From NCBI GenBank assembly GCA_963756605.1, contig CAVWOT010000019.1, forward strand, positions 428,866 to 492,865: a stretch of DNA of 64,000 nucleotides, given 5' to 3'. The DNA is from Bog-159 sp963756605. GTDB taxonomy: Bacteria > Acidobacteriota > Terriglobia > Bryobacterales > Bryobacteraceae. This document shows positions 1 through 9,089 of the stretch, piece after piece. Numbering within the stretch: the first letter of the stretch is position 1; each line of letters starts with the position of its first letter. The notes under the pieces are model-generated. The model saw nothing but the letters and a program-made list of their open reading frames with translations. It did not search any database and was not told the DNA's origin. The position numbers and the translations under genes are program-made.

Positions 1-256
1 AAATCGATTCGAGGGCACACAAAACGGTGCTCAGCAGTCCCGGTCCAAGCCCGCCGTACCCTGCAGACAACAGGATGACCGGCACGTATGGGATGTACGG
101 GATTAAGGTGGGCGGATGCAGCCGTAACCGGGCCGCCTGCGCCAGAACGGCCAGCAGGATGGCGGCGCCGTACCTCAGGGCGGGCGACGGCCGTTTCAGC
201 CACTCCTGCGGGCGCGTCCCGATTGCGGGGACGTGTGTGTCCGGAGTCCTGGCCAT
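1..256 (-). CDS. DUF4118-type membrane sensor protein, N-terminal part (cut by window edge)
   Basis: The minus strand is open from an ATG at 256 to the left edge, giving 85 residues and no stop. After a short polar leader there are two hydrophobic stretches (about residues 27-42 and 55-78), with a glycine-rich turn reading SAGYGGLGPG. This layout matches the start of DUF4118, the KdpD-like membrane domain that usually precedes PAS and histidine-kinase modules. The output domain lies outside the window, so calling it a sensor kinase is inference. The neighbouring gene on the same strand is also a histidine kinase, about 170 bases upstream. Confidence 0.6.
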   Translation of the reverse strand, partial: MARTPDTHVPAIGTRPQEWLKRPSPALRYGAAILLAVLAQAARLRLHPPTLIPYIPYVPVILLSAGYGGLGPGLLSTVLCALESI

Positions 257-429
257 CTTTAAGTGTGGGACATCGGTGTGGAAAATCTCTTGGCGGGAGA
301 GGCTGGTCCGACCAGGCGTGCCCGATGGCCCCCGCTGAGCCAGTGGCGGCCGGTGAGTCGCCGGCCGCATGGCGTGTTGCATGGACAACACGTCGTTCTC
401 ATCGTCTTCGACTTGGAGAATCGGTTTCG

Positions 430-2046
430 TTACTTATCCTTTTTTAGCTGAATCCAGAAGTTACTGCCTTTACCCAGCTCCGATTCGAAGCCGACCTGCG
501 CGCCCATGCGTTCGACCGCCTTGCGCACGATGGCCAGGCCGAGGCCGGTTCCCTCGTACTCCGTGGCGGGATGCACCCGCTCGAACAATCGGAAAACCCG
601 GTCGTGATTCTCAGGCGCGATGCCGACGCCATTGTCTTTAAACCACACTCGAACCCAATCGTCGTCAATGGCTTCCGCCGAAATCTCCACGTGCGGAATG
701 GTCCCCGGCGAAACAAATTTTGCGGCGTTGTTCAGCAGGTTGGAGAAGCATTGCGCCAGCAGCGCCTCACTCCCCACAACCGTCGGCAACGTACCTTGGA
801 TTTGAATCTCCGGTTTGATCGGCTGCCCGAAGGGGAACGCTTCCACAATATCGCGCATCAGCCGGTCCAGATCCACGCGATCCATGGGCAACGCAACGTG
901 GGGAATTCTGGTGTAGCTCAAGACATCTTGTGTGAGGCGATCGAGCCGAACGGCGGAACGCATAATCTGGTGAAGGTAATTGAGTCCTTGTTCATCCAGC
1001 TTGCTGCCGTGCTCATCCACAAGGAATTGAGCGTAGCTTTGCATGGCCCGCAACGGCGCACGCATGTCATGCGAGATGCTGTAAGAGAACCCTTCCAGTT
1101 CAATGATCGTTTCGCGAAGCTGGCTGGTGCGTTCAGCGACCAAGCGTTCCAGTTCCGCGGCTTGAGCGGTCAATTGGTCTTTGGCATCGCGCAGTGCGTC
1201 GTCCATCCGCTTGCGCTCAGTGATGTCCCGGATGTTGCATTGGATGACTTGCCGGCCGTCTTCGTCATACACGTTGCTGACGAATTCCACGTCGTGCCGC
1301 TCGCCCGCTATGTTCTGGAGCGGCAAATTGTCGTAGCGGATGATGGTATTCCGTTGCAAGTGGCGAAATGCCGCGCGGCTGGACGCTTCATCCTTGAGCA
1401 GACCGATTTCCCAGAGTCCCTTGCCCAGCAATTGGTCGTGCGTATAGCCCAATATTTCCGACATGAACGGATTGGCGTCCGTGATTTTCCGCGTGTCGAA
1501 GTCGAGAATGAGCACCCCGTCCCGGGCCGCTTCAAAGAGACGGCGGTACCGAATCTCCGAAGCCCGCAGAGCTTGTGCCTCCTTCCGCTCGGTGATGTCG
1601 TCGATGTGCAGGATAATTCTCTGGATGCTGGCCACTTGGCAACCGCTCAACAGCACCGTGCGCCGCCCGATGGTTTCAAACTCGTGCGTCACTTCGAAGT
1701 CATTGAAAGAATGGTTCCGGGGCAGAACCTCCTCCAGGAGTGTGCGGAGTGCGGGAATGTTGAACTGGCCGTTGCCTAGGTCATATACCGGGCAATTCTC
1801 GGTCTGCGCCGGAGAGACGCAAAAATGTTTGTAGAAGGACTCGTTCGCCGTTTTCACACGCAGGTTCGCATCGAGAAGCAACTGCGGCCCGGCAGTCTCG
1901 ACAATGGCTTCGGCGTAATCGTGCGATTCCTTAAGCTCGGCACGGCGTCCGGCAAGCGCTCGAAAGCGTTGCAAACCGCCGAACAGGAGGGGAGCGAGTT
2001 TTCGGGCGGCACCTCGTTTCCTTGGCGGGCTAACGTCTGTTTTCAT
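430..2046 (-). CDS. PAS-domain sensor histidine kinase
   Basis: A 538-residue cytoplasmic-looking kinase without clear membrane segments. Two PAS domains (about 45-150 and 165-280) are each followed by the ITERK-type C-terminal cap. A coiled coil (about 280-315) leads to a HisKA domain with the H-box SISHDMRAPL near residue 325. The ATPase domain follows, with N-box (LLNNAAKF), G1 (DNGVGIAPE) and G2 (GTGLGLAIV) all present, so it should be active. This is the phytochrome/KinA-like PAS kinase type. No response regulator is adjacent, so it is an orphan kinase, or it feeds a regulator elsewhere. The ATG at 2046 is used; no strong ribosome binding site is visible. Confidence 0.9.
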   Translation of the reverse strand: MKTDVSPPRKRGAARKLAPLLFGGLQRFRALAGRRAELKESHDYAEAIVETAGPQLLLDANLRVKTANESFYKHFCVSPAQTENCPVYDLGNGQFNIPALRTLLEEVLPRNHSFNDFEVTHEFETIGRRTVLLSGCQVASIQRIILHIDDITERKEAQALRASEIRYRRLFEAARDGVLILDFDTRKITDANPFMSEILGYTHDQLLGKGLWEIGLLKDEASSRAAFRHLQRNTIIRYDNLPLQNIAGERHDVEFVSNVYDEDGRQVIQCNIRDITERKRMDDALRDAKDQLTAQAAELERLVAERTSQLRETIIELEGFSYSISHDMRAPLRAMQSYAQFLVDEHGSKLDEQGLNYLHQIMRSAVRLDRLTQDVLSYTRIPHVALPMDRVDLDRLMRDIVEAFPFGQPIKPEIQIQGTLPTVVGSEALLAQCFSNLLNNAAKFVSPGTIPHVEISAEAIDDDWVRVWFKDNGVGIAPENHDRVFRLFERVHPATEYEGTGLGLAIVRKAVERMGAQVGFESELGKGSNFWIQLKKDK

Positions 2047-2162
2047 ACTGTTTGGGGACTAAATCCGCATCAAACGGTTCTCAAAAGGGTTTACCGCACC
2101 ATAATTACAGGGGGAAACGCCCTAGAAAATTTCTCACATTATTTGTCTACGTTAAGTGCCAT

Positions 2163-2187
2163 GGGCGGGGCTGAAGCCCGCCCCCCA
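2163..2187. repeat. GC-rich palindrome of the GGGCT-GAA-GCCC type
   Basis: An inverted repeat of GGGCGGGGCT and its complement around a short loop, placed between the ends of two genes. The same core occurs at 13006-13050 and 56564-56602. It could act as a terminator or a REP-like element. Confidence 0.6.
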
Positions 2188-2189
2188 AA

Positions 2190-3383
2190 TCAGCGGCCGG
2201 GCACAACATCGATCTGCAACATCGGATCGGCGGCCGGCACGTCGGTTAGCGGCAACCCAAGCTCGCGCCGTACGATGTTCGCGCCCTGGGCAATCGCACT
2301 GGCCTTGTAGAATGCGATTTCCCGATTGGCGCCCTGGCGCCCGAAACCGCAGTCGCTCGATACGATCAAACGCTCCGCCGGGATGTAGCGCAGCGCTTTG
2401 CGGATCTCGGCGGCCACATCCTCGGGCCGGTCCGCCTGCAAAGTGCGATGACTGACTACGCCGATGGCGATCTTCTTTTTCAAATCGTGCTTGAAAAGCT
2501 CGAACAGCTCGATATCCTGCTGGTTGCGATCCTTCATCTCGAGCGTCCAGACATCGCCGCGGCAGCGTTCCAGATAGATCTCGAGCGAGCTAGCGTAGCT
2601 GGTATCCTCCATCACGCGCTGCATATTGGGATTGCCCCAGCAGGTGTGAATCCACAGCTCCACGTCGTCCAGGCCCTGCACTTCGCGGTTGAAGGCGTCG
2701 ATCATGAACTTCACTTCTTCATGATCTTTGCCGTAGGTGTTGGCCATGAAGTGAAACGTGGGCTCTTCGATTTGGATGCAGCGGCAGCCGGCCTCGCGCA
2801 GCGCCAGCAGTTCCTTGTTCATGGCCTCGGCCATGTCCCAAATGACTTCGCGTTTGTCGTGGTAATGCGGCGTGTGGATGTCCAAAAACAGAGCCATCAC
2901 CTGGGAACAGCAGGTGCCGAATTTGACGGGTTTGCGCGTCTTCCCTTGCGCGATGCGCCAGATCTTGGGATAGTCGAGCGGCCGGTGTTCGATTTTGCCC
3001 GTAACGTGCGGCCAGCGCCAGCCGGTGTAGATTTCGTTAAGCAGCGTGCCGGGCGGATAGTGCAGCCACGGCGCGGTGGTCTCTTCGGGCTGCAGGTAGT
3101 CGCCCTTGAATCCGGCCCAGCGCTGCAGCGGATAATGATGCCAGGCGCGGCCGGCCAGGTCTTCGTCGACGTGCAGATCGCCATGCGTGAGAATATCCAG
3201 TCCGGCGCGTTCCTGGTCGCTGATGAGCACGGCCATGGCGTCCTGGAATTTCTCGCGGAAACGGACGTCCAGCATGCAGGTGTCGAAAGGACGGCCCCAC
3301 ATGCTGACATCGAACCAGCGCGGACGGGGGAAGGATCCGGTGGTGGTGCTGGGGAGAATCAAATCGGCGGTGGAGGTAAACAT
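2190..3383 (-). CDS. Cobalamin-independent methionine synthase family protein, catalytic domain only
   Basis: 397 residues corresponding to the C-terminal (alpha/beta)8 half of MetE, without the N-terminal half of the full enzyme. Zinc-ligand candidates are visible: His and Cys in IHTCWGN, Glu in WTLEMKD, and the last Cys in SSDCGFGRQ. The family moves methyl groups to thiols using a zinc-activated thiolate. Stand-alone catalytic domains can use simpler methyl donors or act on other substrates, so the exact reaction is uncertain. GGAGGA lies directly against the ATG at 3383. It is monocistronic between the ADOP permease and the histidine kinase, and no methionine-pathway genes are nearby. Confidence 0.8.
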   Translation of the reverse strand: MFTSTADLILPSTTTGSFPRPRWFDVSMWGRPFDTCMLDVRFREKFQDAMAVLISDQERAGLDILTHGDLHVDEDLAGRAWHHYPLQRWAGFKGDYLQPEETTAPWLHYPPGTLLNEIYTGWRWPHVTGKIEHRPLDYPKIWRIAQGKTRKPVKFGTCCSQVMALFLDIHTPHYHDKREVIWDMAEAMNKELLALREAGCRCIQIEEPTFHFMANTYGKDHEEVKFMIDAFNREVQGLDDVELWIHTCWGNPNMQRVMEDTSYASSLEIYLERCRGDVWTLEMKDRNQQDIELFELFKHDLKKKIAIGVVSHRTLQADRPEDVAAEIRKALRYIPAERLIVSSDCGFGRQGANREIAFYKASAIAQGANIVRRELGLPLTDVPAADPMLQIDVVPGR

Positions 3384-3407
3384 TCCTCCACATTGTAATG
3401 CGTGTGC

Positions 3408-6068
3408 TCAGTCGCTCCGCAACGCCGCTATGGGATCGATCCGGCTGGCCCGCCGCGCGGGAACATACGTGGCGATCAGCGCGGCCGCCACCAGCACAAA
3501 GGCCACGCTGCCGAATGTGAGCGGATCGCCTGGTTGGACGCCATACAGCAGCTTGATCATCAGCCGCCCCAGCACCAGCGCGCCCACGATACCAGCCGCC
3601 GCGCCTGTGAAGGCCTGCACGATCGCCTGATGGAAGACCATCCACAGCACCGCCGCGCGGCTGGCGCCGAGCGACATGCGGATCCCGATCTCGCGCGTGC
3701 GCCGCGCCACAGCGTAGTTCATAACGCCATAGATTCCCACCGCCGCCAACAGCAGCGCGATGGCGGCGAAGATCCCGAGCAGCAGCATCTCGAAGCGCGG
3801 CTGCGCGTTCGCTTGGGCGACGGCCTCGTCCATGGTTAAAATCCCGGAGACGGGCAGGCTGCGGTCAAAGGATCGCACGGCTTGTTGGATGACCCCTGCC
3901 ATATCGGCGGGGCGCCCGGCCGTGCGTACTACCAGCGTGATGTACGCCATGTGCGGCGCGACCGGCGATCCGCCACCCAGGAATTCGGGAGTCTGCAGCG
4001 CGGCCAGGTACATCTCCGGATCGGGCTTCTGGGCCCAGTCTTCCTGCTTGGCGTCCGCCACGATACTGATGACAGTCATCCATCGCGGTGTGTTGCCAAT
4101 CTCGTCGCCATTGATCGCGATGCGTTTTCCGATGGGATTCTCGCCAGGCCAATAAGTGCGCGCTGCCCGCTGGTTAAGGACCACCACGCGCCCGGCCCGC
4201 GCATCATCGCTTTCGCGGATGCTCCGGCCGGCCAGCAACGGCAGCCGCATGGTCTCGAAATATCCCGGCATCACGATGCGATAAATGGCGCCGGGCCACT
4301 CGCCGGCCCGCGCTGGAGGGCGGCCTTCGATGGCGAAGCTGCGGTCCCACAGATCGCCGGCCAGGGGCAGATGGTTGATGCCGCCGGCATCCGCCACCCC
4401 CGGCAGCTTGCGGATGGTCCGCAGCAACTCGCGGTAGAAGATCTCGCGGCGGTGCGGTTCGACCTCCTTGGTTCCGGCCACCGACACCACCAGCGAGAGG
4501 ACCTGATGCGGGTTGAATCCGGGATCGACGGCCGCCAGCGCGAAGAAACTGCGGATCAGCAGGCCGGCCCCGATCAACAGCATGAACGCCAGCGCGAATT
4601 CGGAGGACACCAGGAAACCGCGCAGGCGATTACGCCGCGCCCCATGGCCATCGCCGCGGCCGCCCTCCTTTAGCGCGACGCCCAGATTCGCGGCGGCGGC
4701 GTGCATGGCGGGCGCCAGCCCGAAGGCCAGGGCCGTCAGGAGGGTGACCGCGACCAGGAACAGCCCCGCTTGCGCGTCGATCGTGACCGTCTCGACGCGA
4801 GGGATGTATGCCGGGCTCAGCGCCACCAGCAACTTCGTGCCAACGAGGGCGAGCAATAAACCGGCTACGGCGCCCATGCCTGCCAACACCAGATGCTCGG
4901 TCAAAAACTGGGCGATCATACGCGCGCGGCTGGCGCCGAGCGCTACCCGCACGGCGATCTCGTGTTGCCGGTCGGACGTGCGCGCCAGCAGCATGTGGGC
5001 CACATTGGCGCACGTGATCAACAGGACGAAGCCGACCGCTCCCAGCAGCATCAGCAGGGGCGTTTGGATTTTGCCGACCACATTTTCCCGGAGCGGCCTG
5101 ACGGTCACGCCGCGGTTGGTGGCCGGATAGGCGAGTTCCAGCCGGCCGGTAATGGCCGCCATCTCGGCGCGCGCCTGTTCCAGTGTGACTCCCGGCTTCA
5201 GCCGCGCGAAGACGCGCAGATGGTTGCCGCCGCGTTCATGTATGTGCTCGCCGAATGCGTCCGGAACCCATAATTCCGCGTGCGTGGCCCAGAAGGGCGC
5301 GAACTTGAAGCCGGGCGGCATGATGCCGACCACGGTATAAGCTTCGCCATCGAGGGTCACCGTTTTCCCCAGCAGGCTCGGATCGTGATTGAACGCACGC
5401 TGCCACAGGCCGTAGCTGAGGATCACTTCATGCTCCGCGCCGGCCTGATCTTCACCGGGGATGAACAGGCGCCCGAGCAGCGGGTCCACACCCAGCAGCG
5501 GCAGCAGGTTCCCGGTCACCTTCATGCCATAGAGATGCTGCGGCGGATCGCTGTTGGTCAGATTCGGCGTCCAGAAATCCGCCCCGCCCATGGCGGTGAA
5601 CGAACGGCTCTGGTCGCGCCAATCGAGGTAGTTGGCGGTCGCCACCGGGCCGGTGCCGTAGTGCAGGATCGTGACCAGGCGATCGGCGTCCTGGTACGCG
5701 AGCGGACGCAGCAGCACAGCGTTCACCACGCTGAAGATCGCGGTGCTGGCGCCAATCCCCAGGGCCAAGGTCAGAACGGCAACGGCGGTAAAGCCCGGCG
5801 TGCGCGATAAGCTGCGCGTGCCGTAGCGAATATCCCGCAGCAGTTGTTCGAAGCGCGGAAACGAGCGCGCGTCGCGATGCAGCTCTTTGGCTTGTTCGAT
5901 GCCGCCGTAAGCGCGGTGGGCAGCCTGGCGGGCCTCCTCGGGACTTAAGCCGCGGTGCTCGAAATCCTCGGCGAGCAGGGCCAGGTGCGCCTCGATTTCG
6001 CGGGCCAGTTCGCGTTCGGCCCGCGTGCTGCGCCACAGATTCGAGAGTCTCGCAAAAGTCCGGCGCAT
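3408..6068 (-). CDS. ADOP family ABC transporter permease (MacB-like, duplicated)
   Basis: 886 residues with the full acidobacterial duplicated orphan permease layout. A charged N-terminal region rich in RAEREL and EEARQ motifs is followed by a first membrane segment (about 95-120). Then come a MacB-like periplasmic core, an FtsX permease block, a second periplasmic core (VVLNQRAARTYWPGENPIGKR) and a last FtsX block ending in PARRASRIDPIAALRSD. The family resembles MacB/FtsX permeases but has no ATPase fused or adjacent, hence orphan. The partner gene padR lies 4 bases upstream on the same strand, so the two form one operon. The substrate is unknown. Confidence 0.92.
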   Translation of the reverse strand: MRRTFARLSNLWRSTRAERELAREIEAHLALLAEDFEHRGLSPEEARQAAHRAYGGIEQAKELHRDARSFPRFEQLLRDIRYGTRSLSRTPGFTAVAVLTLALGIGASTAIFSVVNAVLLRPLAYQDADRLVTILHYGTGPVATANYLDWRDQSRSFTAMGGADFWTPNLTNSDPPQHLYGMKVTGNLLPLLGVDPLLGRLFIPGEDQAGAEHEVILSYGLWQRAFNHDPSLLGKTVTLDGEAYTVVGIMPPGFKFAPFWATHAELWVPDAFGEHIHERGGNHLRVFARLKPGVTLEQARAEMAAITGRLELAYPATNRGVTVRPLRENVVGKIQTPLLMLLGAVGFVLLITCANVAHMLLARTSDRQHEIAVRVALGASRARMIAQFLTEHLVLAGMGAVAGLLLALVGTKLLVALSPAYIPRVETVTIDAQAGLFLVAVTLLTALAFGLAPAMHAAAANLGVALKEGGRGDGHGARRNRLRGFLVSSEFALAFMLLIGAGLLIRSFFALAAVDPGFNPHQVLSLVVSVAGTKEVEPHRREIFYRELLRTIRKLPGVADAGGINHLPLAGDLWDRSFAIEGRPPARAGEWPGAIYRIVMPGYFETMRLPLLAGRSIRESDDARAGRVVVLNQRAARTYWPGENPIGKRIAINGDEIGNTPRWMTVISIVADAKQEDWAQKPDPEMYLAALQTPEFLGGGSPVAPHMAYITLVVRTAGRPADMAGVIQQAVRSFDRSLPVSGILTMDEAVAQANAQPRFEMLLLGIFAAIALLLAAVGIYGVMNYAVARRTREIGIRMSLGASRAAVLWMVFHQAIVQAFTGAAAGIVGALVLGRLMIKLLYGVQPGDPLTFGSVAFVLVAAALIATYVPARRASRIDPIAALRSD

Positions 6069-6072
6069 GCGC

Positions 6073-6420
6073 TCAGGCTCCCTCGGCGATCAGCTTGTCG
6101 ACCAGGCCCGCCATCTGGCGCCAGCGGCGCGTCTCTTGGACGAGCGCCCGCTCGCCGGACTTGGTGATGGCGTAGAATTTCGCTTCGCGCCGGCTTTCCG
6201 TGTAGCCCCAGGTGCCCTTGATGCGACCATCCTGTTCGAGGCGCACCAGGGCGGGATACAACGTGCCCTGATTCAGATGGAGCTGATGGCCGGATAGCTG
6301 CTCGAGACGCGTGGCGATGGCGTAGGCGTGCTGCGGGCCCATCGATTCGAGCGTCCGCAGCACGATGAGATCGAGCGTTCCCTGCAACACGTTCAGGCGA
6401 TCGGTACGTTCACTTGGCAT
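6073..6420 (-). CDS. PadR family transcriptional regulator (acidobacterial ADOP-linked type)
   Basis: 115 residues with the PadR winged-helix: QGTLDLIVLRTLESMGPQ, then GHQLHLNQGTLYPALVRLEQDG, then the wing (KGTWGYTESRREAKFYAIT). A C-terminal helix serves for dimerisation. It is the first gene of a two-gene operon with the ADOP permease, 4 bases apart. PadR proteins usually repress their own operon and release DNA when a ligand binds. Two equal palindromes, one across this gene's start codon and one 44 bases upstream, fit autorepression. Confidence 0.92.
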   Translation of the reverse strand: MPSERTDRLNVLQGTLDLIVLRTLESMGPQHAYAIATRLEQLSGHQLHLNQGTLYPALVRLEQDGRIKGTWGYTESRREAKFYAITKSGERALVQETRRWRQMAGLVDKLIAEGA

Positions 6421-6470
6421 TCAAGTGGTCTCCGTGTTTACTATGACGCGCTTTCACTTGGATGTCAAGT
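6411..6470 (-). promoter_or_regulatory. Twin PadR operator candidates
   Basis: Two inverted repeats of one design are present: CACTTG-N5-CAAGTG at 6411-6427, overlapping the padR ATG, and ACTTG-N5-CAAGT at 6456-6470. Their centres are 44 bases apart, about four helical turns. Shared arms, spacing and position suggest binding sites for the PadR dimer. Confidence 0.65.
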
Positions 6471-6495
6471 AAAGCTCGGGCCAAACTCCCGGCAG

Positions 6496-7515
6496 CTAGT
6501 TCGATTTTTCGACCAGCGCGCGCACCGGGATGCGATGGTCCAGAATGAGGCGGCGGATTTGGCGGGGCGTCAGCTTCGCGATACGCCGCACATCGCGGCG
6601 CTTGGCGAGCATTCGGGGCAACAAGCGCAGGGCGGCCAAATCCGCGTACACCACGGCCCACGCCAGCCGCAATTTGCCGCCGAAGCCGGGGAAGCGCACC
6701 ATTTCGCCTTTCCCGCCCACGGCCGCGGCGATGCCACCCGCGAGGCGCAAGGCGAAGTAAAACGGGTTCAGCAGCAACAAGCTCCAGGGGAACAGTTTGG
6801 CGGCGAGCAGGACCCGGTTGCGTTCGATCAGAAAAATGCGCCTGGTGGATCCCGCGTCCAGGCTGGCGCCGCGATGATGCCGCACCACCGCGCCGGGCAT
6901 GTACAGGCAGCGCCAGCCGGCAATACGCGCGCGCAGCCCGAGTTCCGCGTCATCGCCGAACATGAAAAAGTCTTCGTCGAATCCGCCGGTCGCATCCAGC
7001 ATGGCTTTGCGGTACATGGCGGCGCAGCCATCCGGCCACAGCCATTCCTCGATGCGATCGTATTGTCCCGCGTCGATCTCGCCCGTGCCGCGACCTCGGT
7101 TCTGGCCGTCGGGATAGATCAAATGGCCAACTTTGTCGATACGCCGCGGATCTTCCCACACCAACACTTTGGCGGCGGCCATGCCGACGTCCGACGCGGC
7201 ATGGAAGGCCCGCCGCAGGTTGGCGAGAAAATCCGGCGCAGCCTCGGTGTCGTTATTCAGCAGTGCGATAAATTCGCCGCGCGCGGCAGCGAATGCCTGA
7301 TTGTTGGCGGCGCAGAAGCCCCGGTTCTCCGCGTTGGCAATCACCCGCGCGCCGAACTCCTCGCCCGCCATTTCTGCCGAGCCGTCGCGCGAACCGTTAT
7401 CCACGACGATGACTTCGAAATCAGCACCGCGCTGTGCTGTCAGCGAGGCCAGACAGGCTCGCAGGTACTCGCGCCGGTTCCAATTGACGATAGCAACCGA
7501 AATATCGGGCTGCAC
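6496..7515 (-). CDS. Family 2 glycosyltransferase (rhamnosyltransferase-like)
   Basis: 339 residues with a GT-A fold. The nucleotide-sugar start is SVAIVNWNRREYLRACL, followed by VIVVDNGSRDGS. The metal-binding acidic motif lies in ALLNNDTE, and an acceptor-side FDEDFFMFGDDAELGLRA follows. A short hydrophobic stretch sits near residue 250 (LLLLNPFYFALRLAGG). This pattern is typical of GT2 enzymes that add sugars in O-antigen or exopolysaccharide synthesis at the inner membrane. It starts 1 base after the nuoM stop, so the genes are probably co-transcribed although their functions look unrelated. The sugar and acceptor cannot be read from the sequence. Confidence 0.88.
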   Translation of the reverse strand: MQPDISVAIVNWNRREYLRACLASLTAQRGADFEVIVVDNGSRDGSAEMAGEEFGARVIANAENRGFCAANNQAFAAARGEFIALLNNDTEAAPDFLANLRRAFHAASDVGMAAAKVLVWEDPRRIDKVGHLIYPDGQNRGRGTGEIDAGQYDRIEEWLWPDGCAAMYRKAMLDATGGFDEDFFMFGDDAELGLRARIAGWRCLYMPGAVVRHHRGASLDAGSTRRIFLIERNRVLLAAKLFPWSLLLLNPFYFALRLAGGIAAAVGGKGEMVRFPGFGGKLRLAWAVVYADLAALRLLPRMLAKRRDVRRIAKLTPRQIRRLILDHRIPVRALVEKSN

Positions 7516-7516
7516 G

Positions 7517-9067
7517 TCAGGGCGCGGGCGTGGCTGCGGCCGCGGCAGTGTTGGTCAGCGGATTCGCCAGGTGATGCTGGGCGTAATATCCCGGACGCAC
7601 GCGCTCCACGATCTGCGCCACCGGCCGTTCCAGCACGCCGAAGTACCCCTGCGGGCTGAGGCCGATCCAAAATGCCCAGGCAATCAGTGGCGCGAAGACC
7701 GCGATCTCACGCCAAGACAGGTCGTGCAGCTTCAGGTTCTTCTCTGAAACCTCACCCAGCATGGTGCGCTGGAACAGCCAGATCAGGTAAGCGGCGCCCA
7801 GTGCGATTCCCACCGCGCCCCAGAACGCCCAGTTGAAAGACATCTGGTAAGCGCCCTGCAAAATGGTGATCTCCCCGATGAAGCCGTTCAAGACGGGCAT
7901 GCCCAGCGAGCTGAGGGCCGCGATCAGGAACACGATGGTGAACACCGGCATGACCTTCATCAGGCCGCCGTATTCGGAGATCTCGCGCGTGTGCCGCCGC
8001 TCGTAGACCACGCCCACAATCAGGAAGAGCATGCCCGTGGAGATGCCGTGGTTCACCTGCTGGATGATGGAACCGGAGATGCCCGCCGGATTCAACGCGA
8101 AGATTCCCAGCGTGCAGAATCCCAGGTGGCTGACCGACGAATACGCCACCAGCTTCTTCCAATCCTTCTGCATCAGGCAGGCCAGCGCGCCGTACACGAT
8201 GCCGATGATGGATAGCACCGCCATCACGTTTACGATGGTGGGATTCTTGGCCGATTCCGGCAGCAGCGGAAGGGAGAAGCGCAGGAAGCCGTAAGTCCCC
8301 ATCTTCAGCAGAACGCTGGCCAGGATCACGGAACCGGCCGTGGGAGCTTCGGTATGGGCGTCCGGCAGCCAGGTGTGGAACGGGAACATGGGAACCTTCA
8401 CCGCGAAGCCCACGAAAAACGCCCAGAAAACCCACCATTGCAAGCCGGGCGAAAGACTGACGCGCATGAGGTCGGCCAGATCGAACGAGTAGGTCTGAAA
8501 TTGCGCGTGATACTGGGTGTAGAGCGTCAGAATGCCGAGGAACATCAGCACGGAGCCGATCAAGGTATAAATGATGAACTTGATGGCCGCGTAGGCGCGC
8601 CGCTGGCCGCCCCAGATGGCGATGATGAAATACATGGGCACCAGCACGGTCTCCCAGAAGACAAAGAACAGCAGCATGTCGAGCGACATGAAGACGCCCA
8701 GCATGGCGGTTTGGAGCAGCAGGAAGAAGGCGTAGTATTCCTTGAGGCGGGTCTCGATCGCGCTCCAGCTCGACAGGATGGAGAGGAAGCCCAGCACGGT
8801 GGTGAGCATGACCAGCAGGAGGCCGAGTCCGTCGACGCCGAGGTGGTAGGATGCGCCGATCGAGGGTATCCAGGAGGCCTGCTCTTCGAAGGCCCACGGC
8901 TTGGTGCGGTCGAAGCCGAAGACCAGCGGCAGCGACACCAGGAATCCGATGAATGACGCGATGTTGGCCCACAGCTTGATGATTCGCGGGTTCGACGAAG
9001 GCAGGAACATCAGGACCAGCAGGCCGGCCAATGGCGTGAAGAGGACGATGGAGAGGATGTGGTCCAT
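7517..9067 (-). CDS. nuoM: NADH-quinone oxidoreductase subunit M (complex I proton-pumping subunit)
   Basis: 516 residues, the normal NuoM length, with about 14 membrane helices. Family landmarks are visible: YHLGVDGLGLLLVMLTT near the start, FVFWETVLVPMYFII carrying the conserved Glu, and FPFHTWLPDAHTEAPTAGSV with the conserved lysine- and histidine-containing helices after it. The antiporter-like subunit pumps protons in the membrane arm of complex I. An alanine-rich tail ends the protein. No other nuo gene is in the window. The gene upstream is an unrelated secreted protein and the gene downstream is a glycosyltransferase, so this copy is orphaned from a nuo operon. Confidence 0.93.
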   Translation of the reverse strand: MDHILSIVLFTPLAGLLVLMFLPSSNPRIIKLWANIASFIGFLVSLPLVFGFDRTKPWAFEEQASWIPSIGASYHLGVDGLGLLLVMLTTVLGFLSILSSWSAIETRLKEYYAFFLLLQTAMLGVFMSLDMLLFFVFWETVLVPMYFIIAIWGGQRRAYAAIKFIIYTLIGSVLMFLGILTLYTQYHAQFQTYSFDLADLMRVSLSPGLQWWVFWAFFVGFAVKVPMFPFHTWLPDAHTEAPTAGSVILASVLLKMGTYGFLRFSLPLLPESAKNPTIVNVMAVLSIIGIVYGALACLMQKDWKKLVAYSSVSHLGFCTLGIFALNPAGISGSIIQQVNHGISTGMLFLIVGVVYERRHTREISEYGGLMKVMPVFTIVFLIAALSSLGMPVLNGFIGEITILQGAYQMSFNWAFWGAVGIALGAAYLIWLFQRTMLGEVSEKNLKLHDLSWREIAVFAPLIAWAFWIGLSPQGYFGVLERPVAQIVERVRPGYYAQHHLANPLTNTAAAAATPAP

Positions 9068-9089
9068 AGGGCGGATTGGAGAGATTATC

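Noticed and set aside
571..1779. 402-residue plus-strand open frame across the histidine kinase
   Set aside because: It is antisense to a kinase with intact motifs on the minus strand; the plus product has no family features.
2100..2125. CAGGGGGAAACGCCCT hairpin upstream of the first kinase
   Set aside because: Imperfect stem and no known riboswitch or terminator pattern around it.
3882..4673. 263-residue plus-strand open frame
   Set aside because: Antisense shadow of the ADOP permease, without family features or a ribosome binding site.
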